NCBI GenBank assembly: GCA_963764585.1
Contig: CAVXTB010000003.1
Location: 62,001-126,000, forward strand
Direction: 5' to 3'
DNA: 64,000 bases
DNA from: JAOPZW01 sp963764585
Lineage (GTDB): Bacteria; Actinomycetota; Thermoleophilia; Solirubrobacterales; Solirubrobacteraceae
Shown here: in pieces, positions 8,299 through 14,583 of the stretch
Layout: every line of letters begins with the position of its first letter
Position numbering within the stretch: the first letter of the stretch is position 1
Position numbers and translations under genes: made by a program
The notes under the pieces: model-generated
Told to the model about the DNA's origin: nothing
The model's database searches: none
What the model saw: the letters and a program-made list of their open reading frames with translations, nothing else

Positions 8299-8883
8299 TT
8301 GCATGGTCCCACGCTGACCCTGCGCCTGCCCGTGCCCGACGACGCGCCGGCGCTGCTCGAGCTCGCCGGCGACCCCGAGGTCACGCGCTGGTTCTCGTGG
8401 GGCCCGTACACCTCGATCGACCAGCCGCGCGCCTACGTCGAGCGCCTCGCCGACCAGCGCGAGCGCGGCGAGCAGCTCGACCTGCTGATCGTCCACCGCG
8501 AGCACGGCCCGGCCGGCATCACCGGCCTCAACGAGTTCTCCCAGCGCGACCAGCGCTGCATGGTCGGCACCTGGTTCGGCAAGCGCTTCTGGGGCACCGG
8601 GGCCAACGCGGAGTCCAAGGCGCTCGTCGCCCACCTCGCCTTCGCGGTGCTCGGCATGCACCGCCTGGGCTCGTACTCCAACCCCGAGAACGTCCGCTCG
8701 ACGAAGGCGCTGCTCGGCGTCGGCTTCCAGCACGAGGGCGTCCTGCGCCACTGGCACCACCACGGCGACAGCTTCCTCGACGTCAACGTCTTCGGGATGC
8801 TGCGCTCGGACTGGAAGGCCGGCCCGCTCGCCGGCGTGCCCGTAACCGTCGAGGGCGAGCCGCCGCCGGCGTTCGCGGCTTAG
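8299..8883 (+). CDS. GNAT-family N-acetyltransferase (RimJ-like)
   Basis: About 194 residues show the GNAT core: 'LTLRLPVPDDAPALLEL', then 'GITGLNEFSQRD', then the acetyl-CoA segment 'GTWFGKRFWGTGANAESKALVAHLAF', then 'NVRSTKALLGVGFQHEGVLR'. This order and the closing 'N..S.k...k.GF..eG..R' are typical of RimJ/RimL-like N-acetyltransferases. No ATG fits well. TTG 8299 is used because it lies just before the first beta strand, while an ATG at 8272 would lie inside the phosphoesterase gene. The substrate is unknown. Confidence 0.78.
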   Translation: MHGPTLTLRLPVPDDAPALLELAGDPEVTRWFSWGPYTSIDQPRAYVERLADQRERGEQLDLLIVHREHGPAGITGLNEFSQRDQRCMVGTWFGKRFWGTGANAESKALVAHLAFAVLGMHRLGSYSNPENVRSTKALLGVGFQHEGVLRHWHHHGDSFLDVNVFGMLRSDWKAGPLAGVPVTVEGEPPPAFAA

Positions 8884-8968
8884 CGGGCTGTGCCGCGGCG
8901 ACGCTCGGGGTTCGCGGACGCGGCGCCAGAATGGTCATCGACTTGCTGACCGAGCGAGAGGAGCCGAC

Positions 8969-9304
8969 ATGATCGCGCGAACGTGGAGCGGCACGGTACG
9001 CCGCAGCGACGCCGAGGCGTACGCCACCTACATCCGGCAAACGGGCTTTGCCGAGTACGGCCACACTCCCGGCAACCGAGGCGCCTGGATGCTCCGCCGC
9101 GACGACGGCGAGCGGACCGAGTTCATCACGCTCTCGCTCTGGGAGTCCGAGGACGCCATCCGCGCGTTCGCCGGCGACGACATCGACGTCGCCGTCCTCT
9201 ATCCCGAGGACGAGCGCTACCTCATCGGCGGTGAGTCGACGGTCACGCACTACCAAGTGGTCGACCACGCAGAGCCAACAGGAGGCACTGCTTCGCAGCC
9301 CTAG
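8969..9304 (+). CDS. Small ABM-like (dimeric alpha-beta barrel) protein
   Basis: This 111-residue protein has the size and pattern of antibiotic-biosynthesis-monooxygenase-like proteins: 'MIARTWSGTVRRSDAEAYATYI' as the first strand and helix, then 'RGAWMLRRDDGERTEFITLSLWESEDAIRAFAG', which carries the W-E-S.ed...f motif, then a final 'VTHYQVVDH' strand. Members are cofactor-free oxygenases or heme-related enzymes, and many have no known function. A GAGAGGAG site precedes the ATG by five bases. Confidence 0.75.
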   Translation: MIARTWSGTVRRSDAEAYATYIRQTGFAEYGHTPGNRGAWMLRRDDGERTEFITLSLWESEDAIRAFAGDDIDVAVLYPEDERYLIGGESTVTHYQVVDHAEPTGGTASQP

Positions 9305-9359
9305 CGGCGCTGGGGAGCAACCATCGACCGGTGGACGGACTGCGCGAGACTACGTCGGC

Positions 9360-9722
9360 ATGGACGACCTGCTGATTCCGCTGTGGCCGCCCCCGTGGGT
9401 CGAGGACCACACCCTCAGTGACGAGCAGTTGGTCGCGGCCGGGGAGGACGTGAAGCTGATGAGTGCGGTTCGCTCCGACCAGCGCGTTCTGTTGTCGGTG
9501 TCGTGGCCGGGTGGCCGGCGGTATCTGATGATCGACCCCGAGGGGGGCGCCGCGCCAGAGGCCTTTCGCGCGGGTGCGGTGTCGGCGGACGCTCGGCTGG
9601 CACAGTCGATCGATGCGATGTGGTCGCAGGCGCTGACGCTGGCCAAGCAGATCGTGGACGGCGAGTTGCCGACACTTGATGAGCCGCCGCGCAAGCGCCG
9701 GGGGTGGCGGCGTCGGGGCTGA
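9360..9722 (+). CDS. Uncharacterised 120-residue protein
   Basis: I do not recognise the family. The product begins 'MDDLLIPLWPPPWVEDHTL', has a central strand-rich part ('RVLLSVSWPGGRRYLMIDPEGG'), a helix ('ARLAQSIDAMWSQALTLAKQIVDG') and a strongly basic tail ('PPRKRRGWRRRG') that could contact nucleic acid or membranes. There is no signal peptide. It follows the ABM-like gene by 55 bases on the same strand, so co-transcription is possible. Confidence 0.55.
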   Translation: MDDLLIPLWPPPWVEDHTLSDEQLVAAGEDVKLMSAVRSDQRVLLSVSWPGGRRYLMIDPEGGAAPEAFRAGAVSADARLAQSIDAMWSQALTLAKQIVDGELPTLDEPPRKRRGWRRRG

Positions 9723-9728
9723 CGACGG

Positions 9729-9914
9729 CTATCGCGTGGTTGCGGCCAGCAGGCCGTCATGCTCGGTGCGACACGCCGGGCACATCGTCAGATGCACCGC
9801 GACGCCAGGGAACCAGGCTCCGGCGTCGCGGAGGCCCAGCTCGGCCTCGACGTAGCGGTCGAGCATCGTGCGCGTCGCACCGCAGCCGGCGTCGCGGTCG
9901 TCGACCGCGAGCAT
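9729..9914 (-). CDS. Minimal zinc-finger (anti-sigma-like) protein, orphan copy
   Basis: The 61-residue product ends in a ZAS-type finger with His41, Cys45 and Cys48 ('HLTMCPAC') and an extra Cys11. It is clearly related to the protein at 11588-11821: both have 'DAGC', then 'D.YVE.EL', '..FPG', 'HL..CP.CR..HDG'. The paralogue sits right behind a sigma factor, while this copy sits behind a DUF427 gene on the opposite strand. The ATG at 9914 is the only standard start. Homology to the paralogue seems to extend a few residues upstream, so a rare start codon or an eroded 5' end is possible. Confidence 0.6.
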   Translation of the reverse strand: MLAVDDRDAGCGATRTMLDRYVEAELGLRDAGAWFPGVAVHLTMCPACRTEHDGLLAATTR

Positions 9915-9949
9915 CGCTTGCAGGACGTCGCTGACGCCGCGGTTGCCCG

Positions 9950-10870
9950 TTAGGACGCGCCTCCCAGGACGGCCGTCAGCCCGCCGGCCTCGTCGATGCT
10001 GAGGTTTCGGTCGACGCCGTGCGAGACGACGGTCTGGCCGGGCTCGAGCTCGAGGCGCTCGCCGTCGAGCGTGACCGCGACGCGATCGGGCTCGAAGGAG
10101 ACGAGGTCGCCGATCGCTGCCATGTCGTCGAGCGGCGCGCGGTAGGACCACGCGGCGTGCGTCGTCCCGTCGATGTCGTAGTAGGAGGCGACGCCCTTAT
10201 AGGGGCAGAACGTTTGCAGGTCCGCCGGGGTCAGGGCCTCGGCGAGCACGTCGTCCCGGGGGACGTACCAGCGAGGCGCGAATCCCGACTCGTACAGCAC
10301 CAGCGGACTCGTGGTGTCGGCGACGACGCGGTCGCCGGCCCGGACGACGAGGTGACGGGAGGTGCGCCGGACGTCGATGCGGTGGTAGGGGTCGGCGGCG
10401 TGACCGAGGATGCGGTCGTCCTCTTCGAAGAAGCCGTCCATCGCGCCCCACGCCAGCGCGACCTTGCCGCTGAGGAGGGCGGCGTGGCCGGGCAGCGCCA
10501 CGTGCTGCCAGGCTCCGCGGGGCGCTTCGCGCGTGTCGCCGATCACCTCGAACCAGGCGGTCTCGCCAAGCTCGGGATGCTCGGTGCGGCGGTCGATCTG
10601 CCTGAGCGCACCGTCGGCGAAGTCTGCGATCGGGAAGTACGCGACGGGGTAGCGGCCCGGCTCGAAGAGCAGCACGGCGTCGTCGCTCTGGACGATGGTG
10701 CGACCGCCCAGCTCGGCGCGCATCCGGCGCCGCAGCGGCTCGGCGTACAACACGCGCTCGGGCATGCCAGGCACGAGGAACTGACCGTTGGGGTTTCGGC
10801 CGAGCGGCCCTTGCTGCCAGGAGAGACCCATCGTGTGCTCAGCGCTCCAATCGTCGGGGGGACTGGTCAT
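9950..10870 (-). CDS. Tandem DUF427 domain protein
   Basis: The product has about 306 residues and contains two DUF427-type beta-rich modules. The first spans about residues 40-125 ('RRRMRAELGGRTIVQSDDAVLLFEPGR'). The second spans about 170-265 ('RHLVVRAGDRVVADTTSPLVLYESGF', then 'FCPYKGVASYYDI'). DUF427 proteins are widespread small proteins of unknown function, usually with one module. The start is ATG 10870, which overlaps an ATG on the other strand. It lies divergent from the sigma-factor gene and may be controlled together with it. Confidence 0.8.
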   Translation of the reverse strand: MTSPPDDWSAEHTMGLSWQQGPLGRNPNGQFLVPGMPERVLYAEPLRRRMRAELGGRTIVQSDDAVLLFEPGRYPVAYFPIADFADGALRQIDRRTEHPELGETAWFEVIGDTREAPRGAWQHVALPGHAALLSGKVALAWGAMDGFFEEDDRILGHAADPYHRIDVRRTSRHLVVRAGDRVVADTTSPLVLYESGFAPRWYVPRDDVLAEALTPADLQTFCPYKGVASYYDIDGTTHAAWSYRAPLDDMAAIGDLVSFEPDRVAVTLDGERLELEPGQTVVSHGVDRNLSIDEAGGLTAVLGGAS

Positions 10871-10916
10871 GAGCATTGGTCGCGCGGCGCGCGGTCGTCT
10901 TACTACGATCAAGCTC

Positions 10917-11591
10917 GTGAGTGTCGACCGCTCCTCGGCGCACGCACCCGCCCGGCGGTTCGTGGCAGGCGATGGCGCCTCGCGGCGCTGGGTCGAGCAG
11001 CTGCAGCCGGACCACCCGCGTCACGAGCACGCCGCCGCGAAGCTCCACGCCGTCCTGCAGCGCGCGGCGTTCCACGAGCTGCGCCGCCGCCGAGGGCAGC
11101 TGAAGGCGCTCGCGGGCCCGGAGCTCGACGATGTCGCCCAGCAGTGCGCCGACGACGCGATGATGAAGATCCTGGCCAGGGTCGACGACTTCGCGGGGCT
11201 CAGCCGATTCACCACCTGGGCCTACAAGTTCGTGATCTTCGAGGTCTCGAGCAAGGTCGCGCGGCACGCCTGGCAGCACCATCCGCCGAGCGCCCAGGAC
11301 CTGACGTGGGACCAGCAGGCCGACACCCTGACCCCGCGGCCCGCCGATCACGCCGAGCGCCGCGAGCAGCTCGCGGCGCTGACGGAGGCGATCGAGAACG
11401 ATCTGACCCCACGCCAGCGTGAGGTCTTCGTGGCGATCGCGCTGAACGACGTCCCCATCGACGTGCTGGCGCTGCAGCTGGGCTCCAACCGCAACGCGAT
11501 CTACAAGAACCTCTTCGACGCCAGGCGAAGGCTCCGCGCCAGCCTCGCCGCCGCCGGCCATCCACTCGGCGACGAGGGGGCGCACGCATGA
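10917..11591 (+). CDS. Sigma-70-family RNA polymerase sigma factor
   Basis: The 224-residue protein has region 2 with 'FAGLSRFTTWAYKFVIFEVSSKVAR' (-10 recognition and melting helices) and region 4 with 'LTPRQREVFVAIALNDVPIDVLALQLGSNRNAIYKNLFDARRRLR', a full sigma-70 HTH. It lacks regions 1 and 3, as ECF factors do. GTG 10917 is preferred over an ATG at 10869 that lies within the divergent gene. Its last codons overlap the start of a small zinc-finger protein (ATGA), the standard layout of a sigma/anti-sigma pair. It may direct expression of its own cluster, but no promoter motif could be proven. Confidence 0.85.
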   Translation: MSVDRSSAHAPARRFVAGDGASRRWVEQLQPDHPRHEHAAAKLHAVLQRAAFHELRRRRGQLKALAGPELDDVAQQCADDAMMKILARVDDFAGLSRFTTWAYKFVIFEVSSKVARHAWQHHPPSAQDLTWDQQADTLTPRPADHAERREQLAALTEAIENDLTPRQREVFVAIALNDVPIDVLALQLGSNRNAIYKNLFDARRRLRASLAAAGHPLGDEGAHA

Positions 11592-11821
11592 CCGACCTGC
11601 ACCGGCTCGACGAGCTGCTACGCGCCCAGGAGGGCGATGCCGGCTGCGACGCCGGCGTCCCCGTCATGGACCAGTACGTCGAGATCGAGCTGCGCGGCGA
11701 GGATCCCAGCGCGCGCTTCCCGGGCACCACCATCCACCTGCGAGTCTGCCCGGGCTGCCGCGCCGACCACGACGGGGTGCTCGAGGCGGCCCGGCGCTTC
11801 GGCGATCTCGACCCCGATTGA
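11588..11821 (+). CDS. Minimal zinc-finger, anti-sigma-like partner of the sigma factor
   Basis: This 77-residue protein starts inside the stop of the sigma gene (ATGA), so the two are translationally coupled. The H-x3-C-x2-C motif (His50, Cys54, Cys57, 'HLRVCPGC') with a preceding helix ('MDQYVEIEL') resembles the ZAS finger of anti-sigma factors that sense redox state or bind sigma. Unlike most anti-sigma factors it has no membrane helix or sensory domain, so it would be cytoplasmic. A redox-responsive role is an inference. A shorter paralogue lies at 9729-9914. Confidence 0.72.
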   Translation: MTDLHRLDELLRAQEGDAGCDAGVPVMDQYVEIELRGEDPSARFPGTTIHLRVCPGCRADHDGVLEAARRFGDLDPD

Positions 11822-11912
11822 GTCGGACGGTAAGACGCCGCCGCCGCGAGGGACTCATCTCACCGACGGCGCCACACAACAGCGCGGCGCCGCCCCCGAG
11901 AGGAGCACGATC

Positions 11913-12089
11913 ATGGCCCGCAAGAACACCATCCGCAGCAGCTTCGCCCGCCGGCTGCGACTCTCCCCGGACCGCCTGGCCGCGGCCGCGGCCGTGCAGG
12001 ATCCGAGCCTGCTGCTGGCACTGCAGGCCGCACGGTCGCACGGCGAACGGCCGGCTGCCCATGCCGCCACTTCCCCGCGCGCGGCATGA
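11913..12089 (+). CDS. Small basic protein coupled to the MOSC-reductase gene
   Basis: The 58-residue product begins 'MARKNTIRSSFARRLRLS', strongly basic, continues with an Ala/Leu helix ('PDRLAAAAAVQDPSLLLAL') and has a His/Ala-rich tail. A GAGAGGAG site lies eight bases before the ATG, and its stop overlaps the next start (ATGA), which argues for real translation. I do not recognise the family. It could be a small partner of the reductase or a leader that delivers ribosomes to it. Confidence 0.6.
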   Translation: MARKNTIRSSFARRLRLSPDRLAAAAAVQDPSLLLALQAARSHGERPAAHAATSPRAA

Positions 12090-13816
12090 CGACCGGCCGG
12101 CTGCTGTCCGTGAACGTCGGAGGTCCTCGCGAGATCGAGTGGGAGGGCAAGACCGTCCGCACCGCGATCTGGAAGGAGGCGGTCACGGGGCCGCGGATGG
12201 TGCGGCGGATCAACATCGACGGCGACGACCAGGCCGACCGGCTCGCGCACGGCGGCGAGCACCGCGCCGTCTTCGTCTACCAGATCGAGTCCTACCGCTA
12301 CTGGGAGCGCGAGCTCGGACGAAGCGACTTCAGCTACGGGCAGTTCGGCGAGAACTTCACCGTCGAGGGCCTCGCCGACGACGAGGTGTGCGTCGGCGAC
12401 CACTACCGGATCGGCGCGGCGCTGTTCGAGGTCACCCAGCCGCGGGTGACGTGCTACCGCGTCGGGATCCGGATGGACGAGCCGGCCATGCCGTCGCTGC
12501 TGGTCGCCCACCACCGCCCCGGCTTCTACCTGCGCGTCCTCGAGGAGGGATCGGTGCAGGCCGGCGACGCGATCGTCAAGGTCGCCGACGGGCCCGAGCG
12601 ACTGACGGTCGCACAGGTCGACGGGCTCCTCTACCTCCCCAACAAGTCGCGCGCACTGCTCGAACGGGCGCTGCGTGTGCCGGCGCTCAGCGAGGGCTGG
12701 AAGGGGAGCTTCCGCGAGCTGCTCGCCAAGGCAGACGGCGGCACGCCGGCCGCGCCGGCGTGGCCCGGCTTCCGGCCGCTGCGCGTCGCCGAGGTCCGTC
12801 GCGAGAGCGCGACCATCACCTCGTTTCGGCTCGTGCCGACCGACGACGCGCCGTCGAGCCCGAGCGTGCAACCCGGCCAGTACCTCACCGTGCGCGTCAA
12901 GCCGGACGCCGGCGCGCCGCCACTCACCCGCAGCTACTCCCTCTCGGACGTCCCCGACGAGCGCGGCTACCGGATCAGCGTCAAGCGCGAGGGCGCCGCC
13001 AGCCGCTACCTGCACCAGCACGTGAAGGTCGGTGACCTGCTCGACGCCGCCGCCCCCCGCGGCAGCTTCGTCCTGCGCGAGGGCACCCGTCCGATCGTGC
13101 TGCTCAGCGCCGGAGTCGGCGCGACCCCGGTGCTCGCGATGCTGCACGCCCTGGCGGGCGCGCACAGCACGAGGCCGGTCTGGTGGGTGCACGGCGCGCG
13201 CAACCGCGAGGAGCATGCCTTCGGCGCCGAGGTCGACGGGCTGCTCGGCGCGCTCGCGGACGGCCATCGCGTCGTGGCCTACAGCCAGGCCGGGACGGGG
13301 GAGACGCTCCGCTCCGACCATGACGTCTCCGGCCGGCTCGATCTCGCGACCTTCGAGCGTGCACAGGTCCCCAAGGACGCCGATTACTACCTCTGCGGGC
13401 CCGAGGCGTTCATGCGCGCCATCGGCGCCGCGCTCACGGCGCGCGGCGTCGCGCCCGAGCGCGTCGCCAGCGAGGCCTTCGGCGCCGTCGCCGTCCACGC
13501 GTCCGGCCTCGTGAAGGCCGGCGACCGGGCGCCGCACGCTCCCGATGGCCCACCCGGCAGCGGCCCGACCGTCACCTTCGTGCGCAGCAACGTCGCCGTC
13601 CCGTGGGACGAGCGCTACCCGAGCCTGCTCGACTTCGCCGAGGCCTGCGACGTCCCCGTCGGGTTCGGCTGCCGTCACGGCGTCTGCCACAACTGCGAGA
13701 GCGGCGTGGTCGCCGGCGAGGTCACCTACGACCAGGACCCGCTCGAACCGCCACCCGACGGCCGGATCCTCGTCTGCTGCACGCGTCCCGCATCCGAGCT
13801 CGCCTTGGACCTGTGA
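12086..13816 (+). CDS. MOSC domain - FAD/NAD reductase - 2Fe-2S ferredoxin fusion
   Basis: The 576-residue protein combines three parts. Residues 1-215 form a YiiM-like MOSC domain with the cysteine in 'PRVTCYRVG'. Residues 230-460 form a flavin/NAD(P) reductase with 'RSYSLSD', 'VLLSAGVGATPVLAML' and 'YYLCGPEAFM'. Residues about 485-576 form a plant-type 2Fe-2S ferredoxin with Cys529, Cys534, Cys537 and a Cys at 564/565. Electrons would run NAD(P)H to flavin to 2Fe-2S to a MOSC molybdenum-cofactor centre. YiiM-type proteins reduce N-hydroxylated compounds. The likely role is N-hydroxy or related detoxification. Confidence 0.88.
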   Translation: MTTGRLLSVNVGGPREIEWEGKTVRTAIWKEAVTGPRMVRRINIDGDDQADRLAHGGEHRAVFVYQIESYRYWERELGRSDFSYGQFGENFTVEGLADDEVCVGDHYRIGAALFEVTQPRVTCYRVGIRMDEPAMPSLLVAHHRPGFYLRVLEEGSVQAGDAIVKVADGPERLTVAQVDGLLYLPNKSRALLERALRVPALSEGWKGSFRELLAKADGGTPAAPAWPGFRPLRVAEVRRESATITSFRLVPTDDAPSSPSVQPGQYLTVRVKPDAGAPPLTRSYSLSDVPDERGYRISVKREGAASRYLHQHVKVGDLLDAAAPRGSFVLREGTRPIVLLSAGVGATPVLAMLHALAGAHSTRPVWWVHGARNREEHAFGAEVDGLLGALADGHRVVAYSQAGTGETLRSDHDVSGRLDLATFERAQVPKDADYYLCGPEAFMRAIGAALTARGVAPERVASEAFGAVAVHASGLVKAGDRAPHAPDGPPGSGPTVTFVRSNVAVPWDERYPSLLDFAEACDVPVGFGCRHGVCHNCESGVVAGEVTYDQDPLEPPPDGRILVCCTRPASELALDL

Positions 13817-13838
13817 CCGGCGAGTTAGGATCGCATCG

Positions 13839-14582
13839 GTGACCAGCGCACTGCAGGGGACGGCCGCTCTCGTCACGGGCGCGAGCAGCGGCATCGGCGA
13901 GGCGACCGCGCGCGCGCTCGCCGAGCAGGGGGCGACCGTCGCGGTCGTCGCCCGTCGCAAGGACCGTCTCGATGCGCTGGCCGCGGAGGTCGGTGGCCTC
14001 GCCATCGAGACCGACGTCACCGATCGTGACCAGGCGGTCGCCGCGGTCGAGCGCACGGCGCAGGAGCTCGGGCGGCTCGACATCGTCGTCAACAACGCCG
14101 GCGTGATGCTGCTCGGCCCGATCGTCGACGCCCCTGTCGAGGAGTGGGATCGGATGATCGCGCTCAACGTCCAGGGCCTGCTCTACGTCGCGCACGCCGC
14201 GCTGCCGCACCTGCTGAGCGCGGCAGAGAGCGAGCCGCGGCGCGTTGCCGATCTCGTGAACGTCAGCTCGGTCGCGGGCAGGCGCGTCGGCGCCGGCGGC
14301 GGCATCTACCAGTTGACCAAGCACGGCGTCGGCGTCTTCAGCGAGGCCGTGCGCCAGGAGATCACGAGCCGCCACGTGCGTTCGTCCCTGGTCGAGCCGG
14401 GGGCGACGGAGAGCGAGCTCGTGACCCATGTCCGCGACGAGATCCGCAGCCAGCTCCCGGCCAGCGACACGCAGATCCTCCGCGCCGAGGACATCGCCGA
14501 CGCGATCCTCTACATCGTCACGCGACCGCGACACGTGGCGATCAACGAGATCCTCGTGCGACCGACGGAGCAGGTGCGCTGA
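13839..14582 (+). CDS. Short-chain dehydrogenase/reductase
   Basis: A 247-residue classical SDR. The cofactor motif 'TGASSGIGEA' is near residue 13, 'NNAG' is present, and the active site is Ser in 'VNVSSVAG' with Tyr-x-x-x-Lys in 'IYQLTKHGV'. GTG 13839 follows the reductase stop by about 20 bases. The tail 'NEILVRPTEQVR' closely resembles the end of the SDR at 45651-46385 ('NEILVRPTAQVG'), so the two are paralogues. The substrate is unknown. Confidence 0.88.
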   Translation: MTSALQGTAALVTGASSGIGEATARALAEQGATVAVVARRKDRLDALAAEVGGLAIETDVTDRDQAVAAVERTAQELGRLDIVVNNAGVMLLGPIVDAPVEEWDRMIALNVQGLLYVAHAALPHLLSAAESEPRRVADLVNVSSVAGRRVGAGGGIYQLTKHGVGVFSEAVRQEITSRHVRSSLVEPGATESELVTHVRDEIRSQLPASDTQILRAEDIADAILYIVTRPRHVAINEILVRPTEQVR

Positions 14583-14583
14583 G

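Noticed and set aside
10904..10917. TACGAT seven bases before GTG 10917 as a -10 of a leaderless sigma gene
   Set aside because: The hexamer spacing suits leaderless starts but no -35 fits at 16-19 bases, so it was not listed as a promoter.
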